64,000 nt of DNA, from positions 1 to 64,000 of the forward strand of contig CACNFB010000004.1 in the NCBI GenBank assembly GCA_902619665.1. Direction: 5' to 3'. Shown here piece by piece: positions 28,244-43,088 of this stretch. The position numbers and the translations under genes are program-made. Within the stretch, counting starts at the first letter, position 1. Every line of letters starts with the position of its first letter. A model generated the notes under the pieces. That model saw only the letters and a list, made by a program, of their open reading frames with translations, ran no database searches and was not told the DNA's origin. Origin of the DNA: an uncultured Pelagibacteraceae bacterium (lineage in GTDB: Bacteria > Pseudomonadota > Alphaproteobacteria > Pelagibacterales > Pelagibacteraceae).

Positions 28244-28898
28244 AAAAATTAAATTAATTTTTTATACTCTTCTTATAATAATATTGACATCTATAAACAA
28301 TTATAATTTTAAAATTCAAAATATATTTAATATTAAATACATTCATATAGATGGTCTTTCTAAAGAGAAAAATGACATAGTTAAAAGTGAAATTAAAAAA
28401 ATATTAGAAAAAAATATTTTTTTTATAAATAGAGATTATTTTTCAAAATTAATTGAAAGAAACGATACAGAATATTTAGTTGTTAAAAAAAAATTTCCAA
28501 ATAAATTAATAATTAATTTCACCCCTGCAAATCCAATTTGTATAGTTAAAACAAAAGATAAGAATTTTATTTTAGGCAGTAATGGTAAAATCTTGGATAC
28601 CAAAATCGATGAAAAAAAAATACCAATAGTTTCAGGCTCAAATAATTTAAAAAATATTTTCAATGTTGTAAGTCTTATAAATAAATCTAATTTCAATTAT
28701 ACTTCGATAAACAAAATCATTTTTTTTAAAAGTGGCAGATTTGATATTAATTTAAGAAATGGCGTTGTCCTTAAATTTCCCATTAAATTCGATAAAAAAA
28801 TAATTAATTATGGAAATAATTTGTTGTACGAAAAAAAATTTACTAATTCTAAAATAATTGATTTAAGAATAAAAAATAAAATAATAATAAATGAGTAG
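28224..28898 (+). CDS. ftsQ: FtsQ-like division protein
   Basis: 224 aa, single N-terminal TM, POTRA/FtsQ-type pattern (KKKFPNKLIINFTPANPICIVK; DLRIKNKIIINE); position ddl-ftsQ-ftsA. Confidence 0.85.
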   Translation: MHQKTDKKIKLIFYTLLIIILTSINNYNFKIQNIFNIKYIHIDGLSKEKNDIVKSEIKKILEKNIFFINRDYFSKLIERNDTEYLVVKKKFPNKLIINFTPANPICIVKTKDKNFILGSNGKILDTKIDEKKIPIVSGSNNLKNIFNVVSLINKSNFNYTSINKIIFFKSGRFDINLRNGVVLKFPIKFDKKIINYGNNLLYEKKFTNSKIIDLRIKNKIIINE

Positions 28899-29601
28899 CT
28901 CTGATAGAGGAAATTTTTACTTTGGAATTTCAGATAAAAAAATTTATATTTGTTATATTGAAAATGGTAAAACCTATTATAAAGAAAATATTAATTTTGA
29001 AATTCCTGATAATTTAAGCAATGATTTAAATTTTGAAATCATTATAAAGTTACTTAAAAAAAATATTAGGAAAATAGAAAAGAAATTAGGTTTTTTTTTA
29101 AATAGTGGAAATATATCAATTAAATCTAACTCATATCAAAGTATTTTATTTAGTATAAAAAATATTTTTGACGAAAAATATCTAGATAAAAAAGTTATAA
29201 CTAATATTTTACAGAGCGGTATTCAAAAGTTTTATATTGATGAAAAACATTTATCTATTGTCCATATAATAATTAATAAATATATCGTTGATGATAAAGT
29301 ATTTATAAATTTTCCAAATAATATAAAATTCAAAAAAATTATTTTAGAAATTGAATTTATATGTTTAAACAGAAACCTCGTAAACAAAGTAAAAAATTTA
29401 TTTAGTGAATGCAAAATTAATATTAATAAAATTGTATCACACGAGTATGCAAATAGAATGTTAAATAATGTATCAGATGACACGATATGTCTTTCTGCTC
29501 ATAAATTCATCAGTGACTCAAATCAATCTGAGGTTTTTCTAGAAAGCAATTTTCGAAAAAAAAAGGGCATTTTTTACAAGATTTTTAACTTTTTTGATTA
29601 G
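28891..29601 (+). CDS. ftsA: truncated FtsA-like protein
   Basis: 236 aa in the ftsA position; DEKHLSIVHIIINKYIVDD... resembles FtsA 1C region; C-terminal KGIFYKIFNFFD resembles FtsA membrane-targeting helix; ATPase lobe missing. Confidence 0.7.
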   Translation: MSSSDRGNFYFGISDKKIYICYIENGKTYYKENINFEIPDNLSNDLNFEIIIKLLKKNIRKIEKKLGFFLNSGNISIKSNSYQSILFSIKNIFDEKYLDKKVITNILQSGIQKFYIDEKHLSIVHIIINKYIVDDKVFINFPNNIKFKKIILEIEFICLNRNLVNKVKNLFSECKININKIVSHEYANRMLNNVSDDTICLSAHKFISDSNQSEVFLESNFRKKKGIFYKIFNFFD

Positions 29602-29668
29602 TCATTCGTAGTGTTTTGTAACATTACTTGTTTTTTCATATTTAAGGTAGACATCTATAAGATTTTTA

Positions 29669-30589
29669 ATGTCAGTATTAAATCAAAAAACTATAAACAA
29701 TATAATAAAATTTAATGGTATAGGCCTTCATTCAGGTAAAAAAGTAAATATGATTTTATCTCCAGCCTCACCAAATTCTGGTATCATTTTTAAAAGATCA
29801 GATTTAAAAAATAATAATTTAATTTATCCAAATGTATTTAATGTCTCAAGCGCATCTTATTGTACAAAAATAACAAACGAATATGGAGCAAGTGTCTCAA
29901 CTGTTGAACACTTAATGGCTGCACTATATGGATTAGGTATTGATAATCTTTTAATTGAATTAAATTCGGAAGAACTGCCAATTATGGATGGCTCGTCAAA
30001 AAATTTTGTAGAGGCTATAAGAAACATAGGATTTAAGGTTAGCGATCAACCAATCAGAATTATTAAAATTAATAAAAAAATTACACATGAGGATGGTGAA
30101 AAATTTATTACTTTTGAACCTAATAAAATTAGTTTAGAGATTGATTTTGAAATTAAATACAAACAAAATTCGATTTTAAACCAGAGAAATAAAAAAAATA
30201 TATATATGGATGATCTAACCGATATTTATAATTCTAGAACTTTTTGTTTGTTTGAAGATATTGAAAAACTTAAAAAAATGGGATTAGCACAAGGTGGAAG
30301 CTTAGAAAATGCAATAGTCTTGAAAGGCAATGAAATACTTAATGATGAAAAATTAAGAAATTCAAATGAGTTTGTTAACCACAAAATTTTAGATTGCCTT
30401 GGTGATATTTATCTTGCTGGTTATAGAATGGTTGGCAAAATTACTTCAAGTCAAGGGGGCCATAATTTGACAAACCAAGGTTTAAGAGATTTACTAAGCA
30501 ATAATGATAATTTTTCAATTATCGAATTAAAAGAAAAAAATATACCACATTCTTTTTTAATCAAAAATCCATTAAAATCAATTGCTTAA
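29669..30589 (+). CDS. lpxC: UDP-3-O-acyl-N-acetylglucosamine deacetylase
   Basis: QKTINNIIKFNGIGLHSGKKV, STVEHLMAALYGLGIDN, NEFVNHKILDCLGDIYLAG, GGHNLTN. Confidence 0.97.
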   Translation: MSVLNQKTINNIIKFNGIGLHSGKKVNMILSPASPNSGIIFKRSDLKNNNLIYPNVFNVSSASYCTKITNEYGASVSTVEHLMAALYGLGIDNLLIELNSEELPIMDGSSKNFVEAIRNIGFKVSDQPIRIIKINKKITHEDGEKFITFEPNKISLEIDFEIKYKQNSILNQRNKKNIYMDDLTDIYNSRTFCLFEDIEKLKKMGLAQGGSLENAIVLKGNEILNDEKLRNSNEFVNHKILDCLGDIYLAGYRMVGKITSSQGGHNLTNQGLRDLLSNNDNFSIIELKEKNIPHSFLIKNPLKSIA

Positions 30590-30625
30590 ATATTTAAGCT
30601 TTTAAAATTATCTGTTAATAATCTA

Positions 30626-31459
30626 ATGATGAAAACTTTAAATAAATTTATTGTATTAATTTTTATATCATTTTTAATTTCTTGCTCGAGTGAAAAGAAA
30701 GTTTCTATAGTTAAAGAAAAAAATATTCAAACCCAAATGGTAGAAGCTTTTCAAGAGGGATATCAAGAATTAGAAAATGGTGACGTTTTATTTGCTGCTA
30801 AAAAATTTAATGAAGCAGAACTTTTATATCCACAATCTGAGTGGGCACCTAAAGCGGCATTAATGGCAGCGTACGCATATTATTCTCAAGATTATTATTT
30901 TGATGCTGAATATGAGCTTAATAGATTTTTAAAAGTTTATCCAAACGAAAAAAATGTGCCATACGCTCATTACTTATTAGGCATGGTTTATTATGAGAGA
31001 ATTATTGATGAAAAAAAGGATTTAGAACCTTTAGTGATGGCAGAGAAAAAATTTAAATTTATTGAGAAAAATTATCCAAATACCGATTTTGCATTAGACT
31101 CATCTTATAAATTAGATTTAATTAAAGATTATCTAGCTGCAAAAGAAATGTACATTGGAATTCACTACATGAAAAAAAATAAATGGATTGCAGCAATTAA
31201 TCGTTTTAAAAATGTTGTAGATAAATATGACGAAACTTCATTTATTGATGAGGCTCTACATAGATTGGTTGAGCTTCATTATAAGCTAGGTCTTTTAGAA
31301 GAGTCTCAAAAATACGCATCATTATTAGGATATAATTATCAATCAAGCGAATGGTATTCAAAAAGTTATAAACTTTTCAATGAAGATTATAAAACTAAAT
31401 TTGAAATTAAAAAAGAAAAAGAGGGAATATTTCAAAAATTTAAAAAACTTCTTTATTAA
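30626..31459 (+). CDS. bamD: outer membrane assembly lipoprotein BamD
   Basis: lipobox FLISCSS; TPR-like repeats; EWAPKAALMAAYAYYSQDYYFDAEYELNRFLKVYP; YAHYLLGMVYYE. Confidence 0.92.
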   Translation: MMKTLNKFIVLIFISFLISCSSEKKVSIVKEKNIQTQMVEAFQEGYQELENGDVLFAAKKFNEAELLYPQSEWAPKAALMAAYAYYSQDYYFDAEYELNRFLKVYPNEKNVPYAHYLLGMVYYERIIDEKKDLEPLVMAEKKFKFIEKNYPNTDFALDSSYKLDLIKDYLAAKEMYIGIHYMKKNKWIAAINRFKNVVDKYDETSFIDEALHRLVELHYKLGLLEESQKYASLLGYNYQSSEWYSKSYKLFNEDYKTKFEIKKEKEGIFQKFKKLLY

Positions 31460-31462
31460 TAA

Positions 31463-35188
<3,726 letters not shown>

Positions 35189-37232
35189 CCTGGACTTCTA
35201 TAAACATCTTCCTCGTTTTCTAAATCTTGATTAAACTCAAAAAAATCTTCTTTCTCTTCTTCATAATTATTAATTTTTTTAATATATTTCTCAGGCAGTT
35301 CATCTATAAATCTTGAAGAAATACTATCTATCCAATCTCCTTGGTAAAATCTATTAAGTGAAAATGATATATATACATCGTGTTTGGCTCTTGTGATACC
35401 AACGTATGCAAGTCTTCTTTCTTCTTCAAGGCCTTGTTGACCTTTTTCATCAATTGATTTCTGATGTGGAAATAATCCCTCTTCCCAACCCGGAAGAAAA
35501 ACTGCATCGAATTCAAGTCCCTTAGAGGCATGCATTGTCATCAAGTTAACTTTTTCTCCATCCCAATCGTTATCTATTGATGTTGCTAGAGAAACATGTT
35601 CTAAAAAACTCTCTAAATTGTCAAATTCTTTCATAGCATTTAAAAGTTCTTTTATATTTTCAAGTCTATTTTCATTCTCTAAATCTTTTTTGTTTTTTAA
35701 TAATAGTGAGTAACCTGACTCGTCTAAGATTGTTTGAAGCAATTTTACATGGTCCACTTTTTTGTTGAAATGGTCGCTTCTCCATTTTTCCAATAAATTC
35801 AAAAAATTAAATAAACCAATTTTCGCTTTTGGCTTGATTTTATTTAATTCGATCAAATTCTTTGATGAATTTTCAAGGGAAAAACTATTTTTTTTTGCGT
35901 GCTCACTTATCATTTTAAAAGAGGTATCACCAATTGATCTTTTAGGCACATTAACAATTCTTTCGAAGGCTAAGTCATCCTTGTTTTGGTAAACTATTCT
36001 AAGATATGCGATACAATCTTTGATTTCTGCACGCTCATAAAATTTAACACCACCAATTATTCTATAAGGTAAACCAACTTTTAGAAATCTTTCTTCAAAT
36101 TCTCTAGTTTGGTAAATTGCTCTAACTAGTATAGCTACATTATTTAATTTATGTTTTTTTGAAATTTGATTTTCAATAATTTTTGAAACACTTATTGCTT
36201 CATCTTTTCCGTTCTTAAAACAATTAAGGTTTACTAGTTCCCCTTGATTTTGATTTGAGATAAGTTCTTTACCTAATCTATTCTCATTTTTTGAAATCAG
36301 CTCAGATGCTACGTTCAAAATATTTTGCGTGGATCTATAATTTTCCTCAAGCCTAATAATTTTTGTATTTTTATACACTTTATCGAATTCTAAAAAATTT
36401 TTGATTTCAGCACCTCTCCAACTATAAATGGATTGATCATCATCACCAACACAGCAAATATTGTCATGATTTTTTGTTAAAAGTTTTAACCATTTACTTT
36501 GAATAAAATTTGTATCCTGATACTCGTCTACCAGGATATATCTAAAATTTTTTGAGTACATTTCATTTATATCTATATTTTTCTCAAAAATAGACACACA
36601 GTGCAGAATTAAATCTCCAAAATCACAAGCGTTAAGATTTGTCAATTTTGATTGATAAATTTTGTATATCTTTAATAAGTTTTTTTCAAGATTTTCACCT
36701 TTTTTTAAAACTACATCATCAGGATACCAACCAAAATTTTTCCATTTATTAATCAATGCAATAATAAAATTTGGTGAGATTTTTTTTATATCTATGTTTT
36801 CTGCATTACATATTGATTTTATAAGCCTTACTTGATCGTCTTGATCTATAATAGTAAAATTTTGATTTAAATTTACTGCTTTCGCGTGTCTTCTCAAAAT
36901 TTTGGCGCATATAGAATGAAAAGTTCCAAGCCAGGGTAGGCCTACTTCTTTATTACTAAGAATTTTGCTAACTCTATTCTGCATTTCACGTGCAGCTTTG
37001 TTCGTAAAGGTTACAGATAATATTTGATTAGGAAATGCTTTTTTTTCAGTTAAAATATGGGCAATCCTAGAAGTGAGCACTTTTGTTTTTCCTGATCCAG
37101 CACCAGCAACAATTAAAAGTGGACCGGATATACATAAAACTGCTTCCTTCTGAAATTTATTTAAATTATCTAAATACTTAAGATTTTCCATTTAAATTAT
37201 AAATTAAACTTATATAAATTATTTACCACATT

Positions 37233-38801
37233 ATGAAAAATTTTAAATTGAAATTAAATTTTTTATCAAGTTTTTTAAAAAAAAATAAGACACTCAAAAA
37301 TGCTAACAATTTTTTAGAAAGCTTAAAAAACCACTTTAAAATACAAAATTTTAAAAAACAAATTTTAGATACATATAAAGATTTTTATATAAAAAAGTTT
37401 AAGATAAATTATTTAATCTTTTTTTTAAGTTTAATATGTTTTTATTATCTTATTTATTTGTCTTTTCCTGGCATTTTACACAATAAATCAGACCAAAATT
37501 ATTTTAGTGAAGAACTAAAAAAACAATATAATTTGGAATTCTCATTAACACCTGAAATTACATATTCCATACTACCAAAACCACATTTTCAAATAAATGA
37601 TGTTATACTATTTAATAATAACAACAACTTCCAGAAAGAAGTAGCACAGATTAAAAAATTGAAAATATTTCTCCACCAAAAAAATTTTTTTAAAAAAAGG
37701 AAACTAGATATAAAAAATATTGAACTTTTCGAAACAAATTTTTTTATCAATAAAATGGACTTAGATTTTGTAAAAAATTATTTACATAATGGATTTATTA
37801 ACAATCCATTGATTATTAAAAGAGCAAATTTATTTTACCAAGATATGGATAAAAAGACTATAACATTTTTAAATTTAAAAAAAATTAATATGGAATTTAA
37901 TGATAAAATTGATAATGATGTAGTAACTGCAAATGGAGAAATTTTTAATATTCCTTTTAATATAACTTGGAAACAAAATTTAGAAAAACAACTAAGAGTA
38001 TCAAACTTAAAATTTAAAAGAATTAATTTAAATATATTAAATTCAACTAAGTTAATTAACAAAAACAATAGAAGTAAACTACAGGTTTATTTAAATAGAT
38101 CAAGATATGTAATTGACTATGATTTAGATGATAATCAAATTAATTTTGAATCTAATAACTCTTTTATTGGAAACGATAAATTTATTTTTTCTGGAAAAAT
38201 ATATTTAGATCCTTTTAATTTTAATGTTAGTTCTTCACTAGATAGTCTTAAAATTAAAAAATTATTATTGAATAGTTTACTTTTGAAAGAGATCTTAACA
38301 AAAGATTTTTTTTTAAATGAGAATTTTAATGGTAACGTTAATTTAATTATTAAAAATTTAGAAAATAATCCTCTTTTTAATAATTTAAATATAAATCTAA
38401 ATTTCAAAGGTCAAACATTGGAATTTAATAATTCAGTTTTTTTAAATGAAAAAATTGCTAATTTAGTTATTAGAAGTGGTATTTTGTTTGAGGAAAAAAA
38501 TAACTTATTGTTTAGGGGTAATGTAGATTTTATAATTAATGATATTAATAAATTGTATAATAAATTTGTTGTACCAAAAAAAAATAGAAAAGACTTACAA
38601 AAAATAAATTTTGAAGTGCTAATTAATTTAACAAATAATGAATTTAAAATTTTGAAAATAACAAATGAAAGTTTTAAAGATAAAGAGTTTGAAGGTATTG
38701 ACGAATTAATCTATGAATTCAATAGTGGTGGTATCAAAATTTCTAATTGGATAGAATTTAAAAATTTTGCAAATAAAATAATCTCATCTTATGCAGGCTG
38801 A
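37233..38801 (+). CDS. AsmA-like protein
   Basis: 522 aa; N-terminal TM then low-complexity beta-rich AsmA-type region ([24 protein letters not shown]). Confidence 0.6.
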   Translation: MKNFKLKLNFLSSFLKKNKTLKNANNFLESLKNHFKIQNFKKQILDTYKDFYIKKFKINYLIFFLSLICFYYLIYLSFPGILHNKSDQNYFSEELKKQYNLEFSLTPEITYSILPKPHFQINDVILFNNNNNFQKEVAQIKKLKIFLHQKNFFKKRKLDIKNIELFETNFFINKMDLDFVKNYLHNGFINNPLIIKRANLFYQDMDKKTITFLNLKKINMEFNDKIDNDVVTANGEIFNIPFNITWKQNLEKQLRVSNLKFKRINLNILNSTKLINKNNRSKLQVYLNRSRYVIDYDLDDNQINFESNNSFIGNDKFIFSGKIYLDPFNFNVSSSLDSLKIKKLLLNSLLLKEILTKDFFLNENFNGNVNLIIKNLENNPLFNNLNINLNFKGQTLEFNNSVFLNEKIANLVIRSGILFEEKNNLLFRGNVDFIINDINKLYNKFVVPKKNRKDLQKINFEVLINLTNNEFKILKITNESFKDKEFEGIDELIYEFNSGGIKISNWIEFKNFANKIISSYAG

Positions 38802-40177
38802 ATCATCTTCCTTGGATCTACTATTTTGTGATATTCATTTTCATTCATCAATCCACTTTTAATTATTTCATCTTTGAGAGTAGTATTGTTTTTTAAGGCT
38901 TTTTTTGCAATTTCAGAAGCTTTATCGTAACCTATTTTTGGCGCGAGCGCTGTCACTAACATTAAAGAGTTATCTAAATCTTTTTTTATTTTTTCTTTGT
39001 TTGCCTTTATACCTTTAACACAATACTTAGCAAAATTTTTGGAGCTATCAGAAATAAGATCAATTGATTGTAAAATATTATGTGCAATTAGTGGCTTGAA
39101 CACATTAAGTTCAAATTGACCTTGAGAACCTGCAATAGTTATCCCAGTATGATTGCCAATTACTTTCACACAAACCATCGTAACCGCCTCAGATTGAGTT
39201 GGATTTACTTTACCAGGCATTATTGAAGATCCAGGTTCGTTAGAAGGTAAAGTTAATTCACCATAACCCGCTCTTGGCCCGGATCCGAGAAATCTAATAT
39301 CATTTGCGATCTTTAATAGACATACCGCAGTAGTGTTAAGTGTGCCTGAGAAATTTACTATCGAGTCGTGTGCAGCAAGTGCAGCAAATTTGTTATTGGA
39401 TGGCTTAAAATTTATATTAGTTAACTTACTAATTTCTCTACAAATTTTTTTGTCAAAATTTTTTTTTGTATTAATTCCTGTACCTACTGCTGTACCTCCC
39501 TGTGCCAAAAAATATATTTCTTTAATTGCTATTTTAATTCTATTGATACAATCTTGTAACTGCGATTGATATCCAGAAAATTCTTGTCCAAGTGTTAGAG
39601 GTGTAGCATCTTGTAAATGAGTTCTTCCAACTTTAATTATCTTATTAAATTCTTTAACCTTTTTTTTTAGTTCTTTATTTAAAAGATTTAAACTTGGTAA
39701 AAGTTTTTTATTAGTTTCTAAAGCCACAGCTATATGCATTGCAGTTGGAAAAACATCATTTGTAGATTGAGATTTGTTTACATGATCATTTGGATGAACA
39801 GGTTTTTTTGAACCTAATTTGCCTCCTAAATACTTTATAGCTCTATTTGATATAACCTCATTAACATTCATATTTGTTTGAGTACCAGAACCTGTTTGCC
39901 AAACTTTCAGAGGGAAATTGTCCTGTAGCTTGCCAGATATTATTTCATTTGATGCTTTTATAATTGCATTAGCAATTTTTGAATTTATTTGTTTATCTTT
40001 TCTATGAACAATCGCTGCGGCTTTTTTTATAACTGCAATCGATTTTATTAAAATTTCTTGCACATAAATTTCTCCGATATCAAAAAATTTTTTTGATCTT
40101 TCTGTAGATGCACCCCAATATTTATCACTAGGAACTTTTATATTTCCTATGCTATCGTATTCTTTTCTAAATTTCAT
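38789..40177 (-). CDS. fumC: fumarate hydratase class II
   Basis: [63 protein letters not shown]. Confidence 0.98.
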   Translation of the reverse strand: MKFRKEYDSIGNIKVPSDKYWGASTERSKKFFDIGEIYVQEILIKSIAVIKKAAAIVHRKDKQINSKIANAIIKASNEIISGKLQDNFPLKVWQTGSGTQTNMNVNEVISNRAIKYLGGKLGSKKPVHPNDHVNKSQSTNDVFPTAMHIAVALETNKKLLPSLNLLNKELKKKVKEFNKIIKVGRTHLQDATPLTLGQEFSGYQSQLQDCINRIKIAIKEIYFLAQGGTAVGTGINTKKNFDKKICREISKLTNINFKPSNNKFAALAAHDSIVNFSGTLNTTAVCLLKIANDIRFLGSGPRAGYGELTLPSNEPGSSIMPGKVNPTQSEAVTMVCVKVIGNHTGITIAGSQGQFELNVFKPLIAHNILQSIDLISDSSKNFAKYCVKGIKANKEKIKKDLDNSLMLVTALAPKIGYDKASEIAKKALKNNTTLKDEIIKSGLMNENEYHKIVDPRKMIQPA

Positions 40178-40234
40178 TTGGATAATTTAATTTATCTTAT
40201 ACATTAAAATTAAAAAGAATCATATAGGAGAGCT

Positions 40235-40606
40235 ATGACAAATTTTGAAAAAGTTGGATTGTTTATGACAACATTTGGACAAGAAGTTAAAAAAAGACCA
40301 AGTTTAAGTAGTGACAAAATTAATAATTTAAGAATAAATTTAATTCAAGAAGAGCTTAATGAATTTATAGAGGCTATCTCAAATAAAGACTTGAAAGAGG
40401 CTGCTGATGCATTAACAGATATATTGTATGTAACTTATGGCGCAGGACATGCCTTTGGTATTAATCTTGATAATTGTTTTGATGAGGTTCAAAGATCAAA
40501 TATGAGCAAACTGGGGAATGATGGAAAACCAATTTATAATGAACATGGTAAAGTAATGAAAGGCCCAAATTATTTTAAACCTGATTTAAATAAATTTTTG
40601 ACTTAA
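40235..40606 (+). CDS. MazG-like/phosphoribosyl-ATP pyrophosphohydrolase-like protein
   Basis: LIQEELNEFIEAISNKDLKEAADALTDILYVTYGAGHAFGI all-alpha NTP-PPase pattern. Confidence 0.85.
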   Translation: MTNFEKVGLFMTTFGQEVKKRPSLSSDKINNLRINLIQEELNEFIEAISNKDLKEAADALTDILYVTYGAGHAFGINLDNCFDEVQRSNMSKLGNDGKPIYNEHGKVMKGPNYFKPDLNKFLT

Positions 40607-40607
40607 T

Positions 40608-40904
40608 TTAATTACTTAAAATAAACATAAGTACATCGCTTATTAAATACATAGAAACAGTAAATCCTATAAAAAAATTCCAATACATAAATGAAACAGT
40701 TCTATTTCTTATTCTTCTTTTTTTTACAAATTCTTTATCATCTAAATCAGAAATGTCCCTAACACCTTTCACTTGATAATCATATGACCAACGCCAAATA
40801 GAATTGCCAAATCTTTCATCTGTTTGGTTATAATATCTGATCCACGCAGTTATATATTTATGTAAGAGATAAATTATAAACAAAGTTACGAAACCTAAAA
40901 ACAT
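40608..40904 (-). CDS. hypothetical small membrane protein
   Basis: 98 aa with two predicted hydrophobic segments. Confidence 0.6.
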   Translation of the reverse strand: MFLGFVTLFIIYLLHKYITAWIRYYNQTDERFGNSIWRWSYDYQVKGVRDISDLDDKEFVKKRRIRNRTVSFMYWNFFIGFTVSMYLISDVLMFILSN

Positions 40905-40930
40905 ATCTTTAATTTATAAAATTATTTAAC

Positions 40931-40964
40931 AAAAAAAAAGGGGCGTTCTGTTGCCAGGTGCCCC
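40931..40964 (-). terminator. rho-independent terminator-like hairpin downstream of tmRNA
   Basis: on minus strand GGGGC...GCCCC followed by T9. Confidence 0.6.
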
Positions 40965-41200
40965 AAACCCCGTAACTTAATTAAAAAAATAATTAAGCTG
41001 CAAGTGCAAATTTATTATTTGCAATTATAATTAGCCCGTTACGGTGGAACTATTCCGAACGAAAGAAAGACTTTTAGACATCCGTCGATCCTAGTTCACC
41101 CCCATAAGTTGAATTTTTTGGTGGAGGTGGTGGGTACTGCCCCCACGTCCGCAATGTTTATTACGAAATTCGTTTATCGTCGTAGTTGGAAAACCAACAG
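40965..41200 (-). ncRNA. ssrA: circularly permuted (two-piece) alphaproteobacterial tmRNA
   Basis: minus strand: acceptor piece ending CACCTCCACCA (CCA end at 41119), short spacer, coding piece starting GGGGGTGAACTAGGATCGACGG at 41103; tag ORF GCAAATAATAAATTTGCACTTGCAGCTTAA (ANNKFALAA*) at 41022-40993; outer bounds approximate. Confidence 0.9.
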
Positions 41201-41249
41201 ACATAATATAGAACTAAAATTATAATTTACAATAATTCTCTTAAATTTT

Positions 41250-43088
41250 ATGTCAAAAAATAGTAATTATTTTTTTTTATTTCTTTTGGCTGCCTCAGTA
41301 ATTTTTCCAAAATGGATTGTAACAGGAATTTATTTCGATAATTCAATTTTAGTAGATACAATTTTTAATGTCGAGGATATCCAATATTTCCCTATTATTA
41401 TAAATTTATCTGATTTTATTCTTAATCCTTCATATTTAGAAAATATAAATGAAAATAAAATTTTACCATTTCCTACATATGGTATTTTAATTCATTCTTT
41501 ATTTTATAAAATATTTAAAATTTACTCTTTTTTAATATTGGAAATTATATTTCAATTTACTTTTTTAGTTATTTTTTTTAAAAGTATTGAGAAAATTTTC
41601 ATTAACAAAAATTATTCTTTTTACTTTTGTATTCTGACATTTCTACTTATATCATTACTTGAACTAGCTTCATTTTATGAAAATAATAAATATATTAATT
41701 TTTTTTATAACAATTTGAATGAAAATTTAGGCCTAAGATTACCAAGACCATTATTTACAGGTATAGTATTTTTTTATTTCTTTTTTATTTTGTATTCATT
41801 TCAAGAAAAAATAAAAAAATTTGATTTAAAGTTTTTTATATTAATTTCTTTTTTGTTGTCGGTATTTTTGAATAGTTTTTTTTATTATTTCGTTAATTTT
41901 TCTATTCTTTTAATTTTTTTATCAATTAAGTATCAAAAAAAAAAAATACTTGAAATTTTAATTGATAATAAACTAAAAATACTAATTGTTTTGTTAAGTT
42001 ACATTATTTTTAGTTTACCGTTTGTATTACAATTTATTTATGGGGAGCAAGATTACTCAGAAAGAATTGGTGTGATACAATTAACTTTGAAACAAAAATT
42101 ATTTTTATCAAACTATTATTTATCAAATCTTTTAAGACTTGAAAGTTTTGTATTAATTATTTTAGCATTTATTATGCATTTTTATTTAAATAAAAAATAC
42201 TATTACATACGCGATCAGATTAACAAAATTAATATTTTTTTTTACTTTGTAGTCGTTTCAATTATAGCGCCTGTCATTTTTTTTTTAATTTCACCTAAAA
42301 TAGTTTCAATATATCATTTTTTAGATATTTTAAGTTTTATCATAGTATTTTATTTAATTTTATCATTTTCATTTATTTTTTTTCAAAAAATTAAATTTGT
42401 AGGGAATTACGATAAAAAAAATTTGTTTAAATATATTTTAATTTTAACTCTTTTTTTTAATAATGTTTTTATAGCACAAAAAATTACACATGAAAATCAA
42501 GTAAAATTAATCGAATTAAACAAAATTCAAAATTTTTTTAAAAAGAGTAATTTTGTAAACTCAAAAAAAAAACTTTTTAGTGATGATTTAATTATTATGA
42601 ATCTATGGTTATTGAACGGCAACAAACAATTATCTATATCTGATGGTTTTACCAATTCTCTTAAGAATAAAGACATAGAGTTTAATCTTGTTAATAACCT
42701 TAAAAATTTTGGAATATCAAGTTCGGAATTTAAGAATATTTTATCATTTGGTCAGAGTGAATTAAGAAATGACTTTTTAATGCGGTTATTTATCTACAAG
42801 TATCAAGCAAATTCATTATTCACATATTCAGAAATATCAAATTATACTGAAGATTTTAAAGATAAGATTCTTAAAACTTCCCCTTTCAGAGCTCAATCTC
42901 AAATAATGCCTGAAGATGAAAAGAATAGATTAGTTAAATTGTTTAATAAAATTCAATTAGATAAAAAATTTTTTTCTGATTTAATAATAATTAATAGGGT
43001 TAATACTTTAAAGAATTTAAAAATTTATAACCGGGAATATAAATTGGTTTTTTCAGGAAATATATATGATATTTACTTAAAGCCTTAA
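41250..43088 (+). CDS. multi-TM membrane protein, function unknown
   Basis: 612 aa with many hydrophobic helices; no family recognised. Confidence 0.7.
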   Translation: MSKNSNYFFLFLLAASVIFPKWIVTGIYFDNSILVDTIFNVEDIQYFPIIINLSDFILNPSYLENINENKILPFPTYGILIHSLFYKIFKIYSFLILEIIFQFTFLVIFFKSIEKIFINKNYSFYFCILTFLLISLLELASFYENNKYINFFYNNLNENLGLRLPRPLFTGIVFFYFFFILYSFQEKIKKFDLKFFILISFLLSVFLNSFFYYFVNFSILLIFLSIKYQKKKILEILIDNKLKILIVLLSYIIFSLPFVLQFIYGEQDYSERIGVIQLTLKQKLFLSNYYLSNLLRLESFVLIILAFIMHFYLNKKYYYIRDQINKINIFFYFVVVSIIAPVIFFLISPKIVSIYHFLDILSFIIVFYLILSFSFIFFQKIKFVGNYDKKNLFKYILILTLFFNNVFIAQKITHENQVKLIELNKIQNFFKKSNFVNSKKKLFSDDLIIMNLWLLNGNKQLSISDGFTNSLKNKDIEFNLVNNLKNFGISSSEFKNILSFGQSELRNDFLMRLFIYKYQANSLFTYSEISNYTEDFKDKILKTSPFRAQSQIMPEDEKNRLVKLFNKIQLDKKFFSDLIIINRVNTLKNLKIYNREYKLVFSGNIYDIYLKP

